A DNA stretch of 64,000 nucleotides, taken from contig JAOSJL010000001.1 of the NCBI GenBank assembly GCA_027494115.1, forward strand, positions 1,327,926-1,391,925, read 5' to 3'. Numbering within the stretch: the stretch's first letter is position 1; each line of letters begins with the position of its first letter. The translations under genes were made by a program, and so were the position numbers. The notes beneath the pieces are model-generated. The model saw only the letters and a list, made by a program, of their open reading frames with translations, had not been told where the DNA came from and did not search any database. Below are positions 43,947-52,496 of this stretch, in pieces. The stretch is from Acidimicrobiia bacterium (lineage in GTDB: Bacteria; Actinomycetota; Acidimicrobiia; IMCC26256; JAOSJL01).

Positions 43947-44962
43947 GTGCCCGCCGCACGGACCGAGATCACCGAGATCGTCACAGGCCTCGCGACCCTG
44001 GGCGCCTTCACTCTCGACGAGGCGCTGTCGACGCGCCCACCCGAGTTGTGCAACGTCGACGATGACGTGTGGGAGCGGTTGGGTTCACTGCGCACGGCGG
44101 GGGAGTACCGCGCAGAGTTCGCCGCCGCATGGGCCAACGGTCGAGCACTCCTCGACGCCGACGACGCGTTGGCCGGACGGCGCCCGAGAATGGTCGAGTG
44201 GAAAGGAAACCAGCGGGTGCCGGGGAGGATCCGGTTCCGGCCGACCTGCGCATCGACCACGTGTACCTCGTGAGCTGCAAGTACCTGTCGAAGATCCTGG
44301 TGAACGCGTCGCCGGTGTCGCTCTTCGACCATTCGCTCCGACGTGCACGCGAGGCCACATCCGACGACTGGTTTCTCGCTGTTGCCCCCGATGCGTATCA
44401 GGAGCTCTACGAGGCGGTGCGTCACGAGCTGCCCGCTGACCTGGGGCTTCCCCCGTTCGCCGCCGACCTGACGCGTGACCACCGTGGTGTGTTGCGCGAG
44501 AGTCTCCGCGGCGATTGGTCGGCGTCCACCGCCCTGGTGGCCCGAAAGTTCTCCGCCGAGGTTGCCCGGATCTCTGCGGCGCGATGGCGGGATCGACTCG
44601 AACACAAGCGTGACCGAGAACAAATGTTGTGGCGGTTGCTGCGGATCGCGAACGCCCCGTATTTCGTGCTGGGTGCTTCGTCGGGTCGCACCCTGCGGCT
44701 GCGTATCGCCACACCGTGGGACTGGCGACAGCGCTTCGACCTGCGCAGTTTCGACGTATGGGGTGACGAGGCCGGCCAGCCGACCGTGCGGTGGCAGGCG
44801 TCGGTGCGCGACAACGACACGGGCAACGACGTACCGGTCGACGGCCACGTCGAGATCCGTTGGTCGCACGGCCGTTTCGCCAAGCCACCCGAGGCGAAGG
44901 TGTATCTCGACACACTGCACCACCGGGTGCCCGGCTACTTTCCTCTGCACGGGAGTTCCTGA
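43947..44962 (+). CDS. Putative nuclease-like partner of the DNA methyltransferase (1-base deletion)
   Basis: A GTG start and one added G in the run at 44222-44225 give a 338-residue protein joining RRPRMVEWKGNQRVPG to EDPVPADLRIDHVYLVSCKY. The family is not recognised. E84-W-K86 and D104...S110-C-K112 in these two strands resemble PD-(D/E)XK nuclease cores. A conserved-looking 'LSKILVNASPVSLFDHSL' follows, and the C-terminal half is a beta-rich domain with many Arg and Trp ('WRQRFDLRSFDVWGDE', 'RWSHGRFAKPPEAK'). Position 52 bp after the methyltransferase is the strongest argument. It ends 1 bp before purU. Confidence 0.6.
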
Positions 44963-44963
44963 G

Positions 44964-45839
44964 ATGACGACATCCCGAGGAGCGCGTTCCGAGACCGCCA
45001 TCCTGACGCTGTCGTGCCCCGATCAGCCGGGGCTCGTGGCCGGTGTGGCGGAGTTCATCGCCGCCAACGGCGGCAACATCGTGCACGCCGAGCAGCACAC
45101 CGATTTCGAGGACGGCGTGTTCTTCCAGCGTGTCGAGTTCGAGCTCGCCGGGTTCGCGCTCGGACGTGAGGCCATCGCTCCCGCGTTCGGTGAGGTTGCA
45201 CAGAGGTTCGGGATGCAGGTCGGGCTCGCGTTCTCGGATCCCGCACCGCGGGTGGCGATCCTCGCGTCGAAAGAACCTCACTGCCTCCACGACCTCCTCG
45301 CCCGTTGGGAGACAGGGGAGTTGCGCGCCGAGATTCCCCTCGTCATCTCGAACCACCCCGACCACACCGATCTGGCCGAGTACTTCCGCGTTCCCTACCA
45401 CCACCTCCCCGTGGAGGCGTCCACCAGGGCCGACCAGGAAGCAGCGTTGCTCGCCCTCCTCGCGGAACACAACATCGACCTCGTGGTTCTGGCGCGCTAC
45501 ATGCAGATCCTGAGCGGCGGATTCGTCGAGCGTTGGCGCAACCGGATCATCAACATCCACCACTCGTTCCTCCCGGCGTTCGCCGGCGGAAAGCCCTACC
45601 ACCAGGCCCACGAGCGGGGCGTGAAGCTGATCGGCGCCACCGCGCACTACGCCACCGAGGATCTCGACGACGGCCCGATCATCGACCAGGGCGTCATCCA
45701 GGTGAGCCACCGCGACACCGTCGACGATCTCGTACGCAAGGGCCGCGACATCGAGAAGACTGTGCTGGCGCGCGCGGTCAGCCTTCACCTCGCGCACCGC
45801 GTCCTCGTCTACGGCACCAAGACCATCGTCTTCGCATGA
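44964..45839 (+). CDS. purU: Formyltetrahydrofolate deformylase
   Basis: The 291-residue protein has an N-terminal ACT domain ('AILTLSCPDQPGLVAGVAEFIAANGGNIVHAEQHTD') and a formyltransferase-fold hydrolase domain with 'LVISNHPDHTDLAEYFRVPYHHLPV', NIHHSFLPAFAGGKPYHQAH, and GATAHYATEDLDDGPIIDQ (catalytic Asn/His/Asp). It hydrolyses 10-formyl-THF to formate and THF, balancing one-carbon pools. Length and both domains are normal. Its stop overlaps the GH10 lipoprotein start by 4 bp. Confidence 0.95.
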   Translation: MTTSRGARSETAILTLSCPDQPGLVAGVAEFIAANGGNIVHAEQHTDFEDGVFFQRVEFELAGFALGREAIAPAFGEVAQRFGMQVGLAFSDPAPRVAILASKEPHCLHDLLARWETGELRAEIPLVISNHPDHTDLAEYFRVPYHHLPVEASTRADQEAALLALLAEHNIDLVVLARYMQILSGGFVERWRNRIINIHHSFLPAFAGGKPYHQAHERGVKLIGATAHYATEDLDDGPIIDQGVIQVSHRDTVDDLVRKGRDIEKTVLARAVSLHLAHRVLVYGTKTIVFA

Positions 45840-47074
45840 GGATCACGAGGACCACGAGACGCGAGCGAGTGACCGTCGCCTGCCTGGCTGCAATCGCTGT
45901 CGTGGCGGCGTCGTGCAGTCAGTCGGGCAACGACGCCGAGACGGGGAAGGAGCCGGACGGGGCGGAGGCCGCGGAGACCGCGGAGACCGCGCAAGAAGCG
46001 TGTGCCGACGGCGACTGCCCGCTCTGGCAGGCAGGTGAGCTCGTCGGCGTCCACGTCGGGTTCCTCCTCCCCCAGGACGGCGCCGAGCCCGGTACACGGA
46101 TCGGGCTGGAGGAGGGAAACCTGATGGCCACCCACTTCTTCTCCTGGGCGGAGACGTGGCCCGAGCGCGACCGTCCCGACTGGGAGGTCCCCGCCGAGCA
46201 CTACGAGTTCGCGCTCGCGAACGACATGGACCAGGCGGCGTACCACTTCGCGTGGGATCAGGAGTTCCTCGACGACCTCCCGAGCTTTCCGGATCCCGGC
46301 TGGGTCCAGTCGATCACCGATCCCGCGGAGCTGCGAGAAGTGCTGCGCACTCGGGCTCGTGAGCTGTTCGAGCGCTATCCGGAGATCGACAAGATCAACG
46401 TCATCAACGAACCGCTCCCGACGCTGGGCCAGTCGGACGAGATCTACCAGAACCACTTCTACGAGGTGCTGGGGCCCGACTACATCGTCGAGCTCTTCCA
46501 GATCGTCGACGAAGAAGCACCCGAGAGCGTCGATCTCGTCCTGAACGAGAACTATGTGGAGTACTTCCCCGTCAAGGCCGATGGCCTGGTGAAGCTGGTG
46601 CGCGACCTGGTCGCCGCGGGTGCTCCCATCGACTCCGTCGGCTTCCAGGGTCACCTCATGTTCACCGAACTGCTCGACCGGGAGCCCGATTTCGACCTTC
46701 TCCGGGTCACGATGGAAGAGGTGGCGGACCTCGGTGTCGACGTGTGGATCTCTGAGCTCGACAACCCGGTTGATCCGGCCCGGGAGGACCGCTTCGAGTA
46801 CCAGGCCGACAACTACCGGAAGGTCGTCGAGACGTGCCTGTCGGTGTCGCGTTGCACCGACATACTGATTTGGGGCGTCACCGACGAGCGGCCGCTGTGG
46901 AACCATCCGCTCACCACGGGATTCGTCGGCTACGAGGAAGCCGACGCTCTGCTGTTCGACGAGTCCGGCGACCCCAAACCCGCCTACTTCGCCGTGCGTG
47001 ATGCTCTGCTCGAGGGCCGGCCCGAGACCGACGAGGGTCAGAACCAGAGCCCCTCGTCGACGCGCTCTTCGTAG
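45836..47074 (+). CDS. GH10 family glycoside hydrolase, lipoprotein
   Basis: This 412-residue endo-1,4-beta-xylanase-like protein has a lipobox (VVAASC, Cys 27) and a linker with AET repeats. The GH10 barrel shows 'HFFSWAETWPE', the acid/base glutamate in INVINEPLP (about E192), 'VGFQGHLM', and the nucleophile in VWISELDNPV (about E307), then 'LIWGVTDERPLW'. All GH10 catalytic features are present, although the loop 'H.L.WH.Q.P.W' is rewritten (HFAWDQEFLDDLP). It is exported and anchored. The start overlaps purU by 4 bp. The last residues run over a toxin-gene remnant. Confidence 0.85.
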   Translation: MRITRTTRRERVTVACLAAIAVVAASCSQSGNDAETGKEPDGAEAAETAETAQEACADGDCPLWQAGELVGVHVGFLLPQDGAEPGTRIGLEEGNLMATHFFSWAETWPERDRPDWEVPAEHYEFALANDMDQAAYHFAWDQEFLDDLPSFPDPGWVQSITDPAELREVLRTRARELFERYPEIDKINVINEPLPTLGQSDEIYQNHFYEVLGPDYIVELFQIVDEEAPESVDLVLNENYVEYFPVKADGLVKLVRDLVAAGAPIDSVGFQGHLMFTELLDREPDFDLLRVTMEEVADLGVDVWISELDNPVDPAREDRFEYQADNYRKVVETCLSVSRCTDILIWGVTDERPLWNHPLTTGFVGYEEADALLFDESGDPKPAYFAVRDALLEGRPETDEGQNQSPSSTRSS

Positions 47075-47162
47075 AACTCGCCGAACATCTGTCCGCCCCC
47101 TTGGCGACCACCACGCACGGTTGGCGCAGGTCTACGACGGCGCGGAGTACCTGCGCAACTGA
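47041..47162 (+). pseudogene. Remnant of a VapC-like PIN-domain toxin C-terminus
   Basis: In another frame from the GH10 tail, 47041 onward reads EPEPLVDALFVELAEHLSAP then LATT. With one extra base near 47094 it continues DARLAQVYDGAEYLRN and a TGA at 47160. The 'DALFVELAEhLsAPLaTtDaRLA' pattern is the last helix-strand-acidic motif of PIN-domain toxins. No N-terminal part (first acidic residue) or antitoxin gene is visible, so this is a fossil fragment. Low-level certainty because the piece is only about 38 residues. Confidence 0.45.
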
Positions 47163-47235
47163 ACAGACACCTCGACGTCGTTTTCGGGCCGGGAGTTAAC
47201 CTGCGCGCACACTCATCGACAGCGAACGAGGTCGC

Positions 47236-48087
47236 GTGGAGATCGCACGGGTTCGACACTCCGACGTGGTTCATCTTGCTCGCCGCGAGGGCAACGGCTG
47301 GGTTCTGCTTCGCCGGGAGTCCGACCACCCCGGCGCCGATGTACTGCGCGAGGCGCTCGCCGACGGTGACGATCTGTCCGCTTCCGGGTCTCACGCGGTC
47401 GCCGACGCTGACGTCATGCTCCTCGCTCCCGTGGCGCGACCGTCCAAGCTGATCGCCATCGGCCTCAACTACGCGGACCACGTTCGCGAGTCCGGCGGTG
47501 AGGTTCCCGACGTACCGCTGCTCTTTGCCAAGACACCCAACAGCATCATCGGGCCGGGGCAGCCGATCCGCTGGTCGGCCGAGCGCTCCTCGCGGGTCGA
47601 CTACGAGGCCGAGTTGGCGATCGTGCTGGGCAGGCGCGTGGACGAGGAGAGCCTCGAGCACGACTCAGCGGATCCGCTCGACGCGGTGTTCGGCTACACG
47701 TGCTGCAACGACGTCTCAGCCCGCGACGCGCAGTTCGGCGACGGCCAATGGGTACGCGGCAAGTCGTTCGACAGCTTCTGCCCTCTGGGGCCCTGGATCG
47801 TGACGACCGACGAGATCCCCGATCCGCAGCGGCTCGCCATCACCTGTGACGTGAGCGGCGAACGCCTCCAGGAGAGCTCGACAGCCGAGATGATCTTCGG
47901 ATGCGCGGAGCTCGTCGCCTACGTCGGACGCCACATCCGTCTCGAACCCGGCGACGTCATCGCGACGGGAACGCCCCGCGGTGTCGGCTTCGCCCGGGAC
48001 CCGGCTCGCTACCTGCGTGATGGCGACGAGGTGACCGTCACGATCGAGGGGATCGGCTCCCTGATCAACCCCTGCATCGTCGACTGA
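47236..48087 (+). CDS. Fumarylacetoacetate hydrolase family protein
   Basis: The 283-residue protein from a GTG at 47236 shows 'SKLIAIGLNYADHVRESGGEVPDVPLLFAKTPNSIIGPGQPI', 'VDYEAELAIVLGRRV', 'GYTCCNDVSARDAQFGDGQWVRGKSFDSFCPLGPWIVT', 'CAELVAYVGRHIRLEPGDVIATGTPRGVG'. This is the complete FAH fold with the metal-binding E...E...D set. Family members are acylpyruvases, decarboxylases, isomerases or hydratases in aromatic and meta-cleavage pathways. The specific reaction is unknown. It stands alone between the GH10 gene and the liv operon. Confidence 0.9.
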   Translation: MEIARVRHSDVVHLARREGNGWVLLRRESDHPGADVLREALADGDDLSASGSHAVADADVMLLAPVARPSKLIAIGLNYADHVRESGGEVPDVPLLFAKTPNSIIGPGQPIRWSAERSSRVDYEAELAIVLGRRVDEESLEHDSADPLDAVFGYTCCNDVSARDAQFGDGQWVRGKSFDSFCPLGPWIVTTDEIPDPQRLAITCDVSGERLQESSTAEMIFGCAELVAYVGRHIRLEPGDVIATGTPRGVGFARDPARYLRDGDEVTVTIEGIGSLINPCIVD

Positions 48088-48140
48088 GTCCGCGTCTCCC
48101 GGGATCCACTCGTCTCCCTCTGCGCACAGAGGGGCGTGCC

Positions 48141-48172
48141 TTGACCTGCCGGGCGGATCCTGTTTCTATAGT
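48141..48172 (+). promoter_or_regulatory. Possible promoter of the liv operon
   Basis: TTGACC (48141-48146) and TATAGT (48167-48172) lie upstream of the LivK-like gene. The 20-bp spacing is longer than ideal, so this is tentative. The candidate operator starts 8 bp downstream. Confidence 0.3.
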
Positions 48173-48179
48173 CGCTACC

Positions 48180-48198
48180 TTAGTGACGCTAAGTCACT
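48180..48198. promoter_or_regulatory. Candidate TetR operator upstream of the liv operon
   Basis: TTAGTGACGCTAA (48180-48192) overlaps an inverted repeat AGTGAC/GTCACT (48182-48187 and 48193-48198). TTAGTGATCGCTAA, one base longer, lies upstream of the tetR gene at 53233-53246. This links the two transcription units. Confidence 0.5.
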
Positions 48199-48273
48199 CA
48201 GGTCACGGTGCGGTCACCCAGCGCGAGTAGCCACACCGGCGAACTCCACCGCGCGGGATCGGGGACGACGATC

Positions 48274-49619
48274 ATGGACGGTTCAACGGTGAAGAGGTCT
48301 CGATCCCGGCCTCACCGGACCCTGGCGGCGCTCGCCGCGCTGATGATGGTCGCCGCGGCATGCAGTGAGAAGACTGATCCCGAGACGAGCAGGGACTTGG
48401 CGCAGGATTCCGAGTTCGAGTGCGACACCGACTCGATCGTCGAGTGCGCGCCGGACGGCACGACGCTCGACGACCTGATCCCCGACGCACCGATCGTCGC
48501 GGACGGCGAACCGATCAAGATCGGCATGATCAACAACGAGTCCGGTCCGGCGGCGGCGTTTCCCGAGCTCACGCTGGGTACGGAGGCCGGCGTCCGGTGG
48601 CTGAACGAGGAGATGGGAGGTGTCGACGGCCACCCGATCGATCTGATCACCTGCGATGTCAAGTTCAGCGCCACCGGCGCGCAATCGTGCGGTCAACGGA
48701 TGGTCGAAGAAGACGTCCTCGCCGTGTTGGGCGGGATCGACCTGTTCGGTGACGGCATCCAGGTGCTGGAGGACAACGGGATCCCGTACATCGGCGGTGT
48801 CCCCGTCAGCTTCACCGCGGTGGAGAGCCCGACCTCGTTTCAGTTCAGCGGCGGCTCGTGGGGTCAGAACCTCGGTTTCGTGTACCACATGGTCGAGGAG
48901 CTGGATGTCGAGCGGGTCTCGATCATGTACGGAGACTTCGGGTCCGTTGTCGACGGCGCCGAGTGGGCCCGGCGCTCGCTGATCGGGCAGGGGATCGCCC
49001 CTGAGAACATCAACATGGTCCCGATGCCGATCGTGACCGAGGACGTGCTCACACCGCTGACCGCGGCCAACCAGTCCGATCCCGACGCGATCATCGTTCT
49101 GGTGGCCGACGCGGGCTGTGGTGCTGCCTATCAGGCCATGCTCGAGGTCGAGATCACCGCCCAGACCTATTGGTCGGGAGGGTGCCTCGAACCAACGTTC
49201 GTCGACGCGGTCGGTGGCGAGAACCTCGAGGGGTACATCTACGGCATCGAGAACCCGCTGGAGGGACCACCCCCTCCGTGGACCTCTACGACGAGGTGAT
49301 CAAGAGGTATGGCAGCGAAGGCGTGGAAGCCGGCAGCGCGGCGACGATCGCCTTCGGGTCGCTGATGAACCTCTATGTCGAGCTGGTGGCGATCGGAGCC
49401 GACGACCTCAGCTCTCAGGCGATCATCGACGACTTCCGGTCCGCGGTCGACCGTCCGAGCTACATGGGTCACGCCTACACCTGCGACGGCCAACAGATGG
49501 GCGGCGATCTCCCGGCGATCTGTGCGCCACAACAGATCCTGACCCAGATGACCGACGGCGAACTGGAACAGATCAGCGACTGGATCGACGTTTCGGCCCT
49601 TGTCGTCCCCGAGGAATAG
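48274..49619 (+). CDS. Branched-chain amino acid/amide-type ABC substrate-binding lipoprotein (1-base deletion)
   Basis: The protein has about 448 residues from ATG at 48274, with a signal peptide and lipobox (ALMMVAAACSEK). The mature part is a type I periplasmic binding fold: 'EPIKIGMINNESGPAAAFPELTLGTEAGVRWLNEEMGGVDGHPIDLITCDVKFSATGAQSCGQRMVEEDVLAVLGG'. The frame breaks in the C run at 49270-49274. With one added C, PLEGPPPSVDLYDEVIKRYG continues to a stop at 49619. It delivers ligand to the LivHM/G/F components downstream. In catabolic clusters this family often binds aromatic or lipid-derived acids. The true ligand is unknown. Confidence 0.87.
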
Positions 49620-49703
49620 CGGCACACTTCTGGCTTCGAGGGCAGTTCAGCAGTTCCGATGAGCTCCGGCTGGTGACGCCGGAGCGCACGATTGACGAAG
49701 GAC

Positions 49704-49710
49704 AAAGGAG
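49704..49710 (+). promoter_or_regulatory. Ribosome binding site deciding an unusual start
   Basis: AAAGGAG is followed after 6 bp by ATC ACC GAC TAC, which opens the LivH-type N-terminus. No ATG, GTG or TTG lies in this frame at a suitable distance. The site argues for an AUC start or a miscalled ATG. Confidence 0.5.
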
Positions 49711-49716
49711 CAGGTA

Positions 49717-51744
49717 ATCACCGACTACCTCGGTTACCTGCTGGTCGGCCTCGGGGGCGGCGCTGTCGTTGCGCTCCTCGCGCTGGGTCTCGTTCTGACC
49801 CATCGCGCGTCGGGCGTGGTCAACTTCGCGCACGCCGCGCTCGGCATGTACGTCGCGTTCGCCTACTTCGAGCTGCGTCAGACCGGCGAGCTCGTCCTGC
49901 CGATCATCGGACTGCCCGACCGGGTCTCGATCGTCGACGCTCCGACGATCGAGACAGCGCTCATCACGTGTGCACTCCTGTCGGCGGTGCTCGGTCTGGT
50001 GATCTACTTCTGCGTGTTCAAGTGGCTGCGCACCGCACCTGCGCTCGCCCGCGTGGTCGCCTCGCTCGGACTCCTCCTCTACTTCGAGGCCATCGTCGAA
50101 CTGCGGTTCACCGAGACGAGCGCGACGCAGCTCAGCCTGGGCTCGATCCTGCCCGAAGGAAGCAGCGAGTGGTTCGGCGTCTCCGTGCCGAACAACCGGT
50201 TCATGCTGGCCGGGCTCGCGCTCCTGGTGGCCCTCGTGTTGCGGGCCGTCTTCCGGCACACCCGCTTCGGTCTGGCCACCCGGGCCGCGGCCGAGAACGA
50301 GAAGGGCGTCCTGCTCCTCGGGCACTCTCCCGATCGGCTGGCTGCCATCAACTGGATGGTCGCCTCCCTGCTCGCAGGCGTCTCGGTCATCCTGATCGCT
50401 TCGGTCACCAAGCAGCTGGATCCCCTGGCAACGAGCCTGCTCGTCGTGCCGGCGCTCGCGGCCGCACTCTTCGGCGGTCTGCGCTCGTTCGTGGTGACCG
50501 CGCTCGCCGGGCTCGGGATCGGGATGGCGCAATCGGCGATCCTGAACTTCACGACGCAGACCGATTGGATCCCGTCGTGGATTCCTCAGGGCGGCTTCCA
50601 ACAGGCGTTGCCGTTCCTGCTGATCGTCATCGCCCTGACCGTGCGGGGGGAGACGTTGCCCGGCCGTAGCACGATTCCCGAATCCCGGCTTCCCAACTCG
50701 CCCCACCCTCGATTCGTGGGAATGACGACGCTGATCCTGTCGGGAGCGACCCTGATCGGGCTCCTGACGCTCGACAGTCAGTGGCGGTTGGCCATCGTCG
50801 TATCGATGATCGCGGCGTTGATCGCGCTGTCGAGCGTCGTGCTCACCGGCTACGTAGGGCAGATCTCGCTGGCTCAGTTCGCGTTCGCGGGCGTGGCCGG
50901 GTTCGCGACTGCAAAGCTCGCGGTCGATGCAGGGATTCCGTTCCCGTGGGCGCCGATCATCGCCGTCGCGATGACGACCGGCCTCGGGCTCCTGGTCGGG
51001 CTCCCGGCCGTGAGGGTCCGGGGCATGACGCTGGCGGTCGCGACGCTCGGCGCAGCCGTGGCGATCGAGGAGTTGCTGTTCAAATCGAGCGCCCTCGGGG
51101 GTCTGGAGGGTCAGCGGGTGCCGCGCCCCCGACTGTTCGGCATCGACCTCGGCTTCTCGGCCATTGGCTCCGACAACTTCCGTCCCGCGTTCGGGATCTT
51201 CGTACTCGTTGTTCTCGTCGCGGTGTTCCTCGCGGTCGCCAACCTGCGGCGGAGCCCGACCGGGCTGCGCTGGCTTGCGGTCCGCGCGAACGAGCGGGCC
51301 GCCGCTGCTTCGGGCATCAACGTGCCGGCGACGAAGCTCTCTGCCTTCGCCGTCTCGTCCATGATCGCCGGAATCGGTGGAGTCCTGCTCGGTTACCAGT
51401 TGGAGAAGCTCGCACCCGCGTCGTTCACCGTGTTCGCCGCGCTCGCCCTCCTCGCCCTCGCCTACCTCGGCGGCATCGCCAGCACCAGCGGCGCCGTGAT
51501 CGCCGGGATTCTCGTCAGCGGTGGGATCGTGACGCAGCTGTCGGGTGGCGATATCGGCGGTTCACCCGACCGCCAGTTCGCGATCAGCGGCCTCGCCCTC
51601 ATCGCGATGGCGATCCTGTACCCGGACGGGATCTCGGGAGCGGCGCGGCGGGCCTTGGCGCGGAGACGTCGGCTCCGTCAGCTTGTGTCGAACAACGCCG
51701 ACGCGGACGCTCGCGCTGCCGACCGCTCCCCGGCGGATTCATGA
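49717..51744 (+). CDS. Fused LivH-LivM ABC permease
   Basis: The protein has about 675 residues with two permease halves. The LivH-like first half shows 'LALGLVLTHRASGVVNFAHAALGMYVAFAYFEL' and 'RAVFRHTRFGLATRAAAENEKGVLLLG'. The LivM-like second half begins near residue 330, with 'LTGYVGQISLAQFAFAGVAGFATAKL', 'VRVRGMTLAVATLGAAVAIEELLF' and 'GLRWLAVRANERAAAASGINVPATKLSAF'. Normally these are separate proteins that dimerise. The start is placed at ATC 49717 behind a strong AAAGGAG; the first ordinary start, GTG 49816, would delete the first helix. It overlaps the LivG gene by 4 bp. Confidence 0.85.
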   Translation: MTDYLGYLLVGLGGGAVVALLALGLVLTHRASGVVNFAHAALGMYVAFAYFELRQTGELVLPIIGLPDRVSIVDAPTIETALITCALLSAVLGLVIYFCVFKWLRTAPALARVVASLGLLLYFEAIVELRFTETSATQLSLGSILPEGSSEWFGVSVPNNRFMLAGLALLVALVLRAVFRHTRFGLATRAAAENEKGVLLLGHSPDRLAAINWMVASLLAGVSVILIASVTKQLDPLATSLLVVPALAAALFGGLRSFVVTALAGLGIGMAQSAILNFTTQTDWIPSWIPQGGFQQALPFLLIVIALTVRGETLPGRSTIPESRLPNSPHPRFVGMTTLILSGATLIGLLTLDSQWRLAIVVSMIAALIALSSVVLTGYVGQISLAQFAFAGVAGFATAKLAVDAGIPFPWAPIIAVAMTTGLGLLVGLPAVRVRGMTLAVATLGAAVAIEELLFKSSALGGLEGQRVPRPRLFGIDLGFSAIGSDNFRPAFGIFVLVVLVAVFLAVANLRRSPTGLRWLAVRANERAAAASGINVPATKLSAFAVSSMIAGIGGVLLGYQLEKLAPASFTVFAALALLALAYLGGIASTSGAVIAGILVSGGIVTQLSGGDIGGSPDRQFAISGLALIAMAILYPDGISGAARRALARRRRLRQLVSNNADADARAADRSPADS

Positions 51745-52496
51745 GCCCGCTCCTCGAAGTCACCGATCTCATGGTCTCCTACGGAGGTCTGAACGCAGTC
51801 GACCTCGTCTCGTTCTCCGTCGAGGAAGCGGGCATCGTCGGGCTCATCGGGCCCAACGGCGCCGGGAAGACCACCTGCATCGACGCGCTCAGCGGGTTCA
51901 TTCCACATGCGACGGGACGGGTGCGCTTCGCGGGCGAAAACATCGAAGGCTGGCCCGCACACAGGCGAGCCGAGCACGGCCTCGTCCGCACCTTCCAGTC
52001 GGTCGAGATGTTCGACGACTTGACGGTTCGCGAGAACCTCATCGTGGCCGCGACGACGACGCGCTGGTGGTCGGTGTTCATCGATGCGTGCCGGCCCTCC
52101 TACCGCGTCCGGAACATCGACGTCGAGTGGGCGCTCGAGGCCACCGGTCTCGGCGGTGAGGGCGAGCGCTATCCGACCGAATTGGGCCACGGCCAACGAC
52201 GCCTGGCCGGTTTGGCCCGGGTGCTGGCGTCACGGCCGCGCCTCGTACTACTCGACGAACCGGCCGCGGGGCTCGACAGCGCCGAGAGCGTGGCGCTCGC
52301 GTCGCGCCTCCGGTCACTACCGGATCTCGGGATCGCTGTGCTCCTCGTCGATCACGACATGGGCCTGGTCCTCGACGTGTGTGAGCAGATCCACGTGCTC
52401 GATCTCGGCCGTGTGATCGCGTCGGGTCCGCCCCGAGAGGTGCGCACGAACCCGGACGTGGTCGAGGCATACCTCGGCTCGGAGGCAGACGAGTGA
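51741..52496 (+). CDS. ABC transporter ATP-binding protein, LivG type
   Basis: The 251-residue ATPase shows Walker A LIGPNGAGKTTCIDALSG, Q-loop 'GLVRTFQSVEMFDDLTVRENL', signature LGHGQRRLAGLARVLASRP (LSxGQ variant), Walker B LVLLDEPAAGLDSAE, and switch histidine LVDHDMGLVLDVCEQIHVL. The long insert 'WWSVFIDACRPSYRVRNIDVEWALEATGL' and the C-terminal 'VIASGPPREVRTNPDVVEAYLGSE' are characteristic of LivG. It powers the LivHM permease with LivF. ATGA overlap on the 5' side and GTGA overlap with the LivF gene. Confidence 0.92.
   Translation: MSPLLEVTDLMVSYGGLNAVDLVSFSVEEAGIVGLIGPNGAGKTTCIDALSGFIPHATGRVRFAGENIEGWPAHRRAEHGLVRTFQSVEMFDDLTVRENLIVAATTTRWWSVFIDACRPSYRVRNIDVEWALEATGLGGEGERYPTELGHGQRRLAGLARVLASRPRLVLLDEPAAGLDSAESVALASRLRSLPDLGIAVLLVDHDMGLVLDVCEQIHVLDLGRVIASGPPREVRTNPDVVEAYLGSEADE

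Noticed and set aside
42812..45001. 729-codon open frame on the minus strand opposite the DNA methyltransferase and partner
   Set aside because: It mirrors well-supported plus-strand genes, has low-complexity Arg/Val-rich translation and no family motifs. It is a GC-rich shadow frame.
47038..47661. 207-codon minus-strand frame ending beside the GH10 gene
   Set aside because: It is mostly the shadow of the FAH-family gene. The non-overlapping part is better explained by the plus-strand VapC-like remnant.
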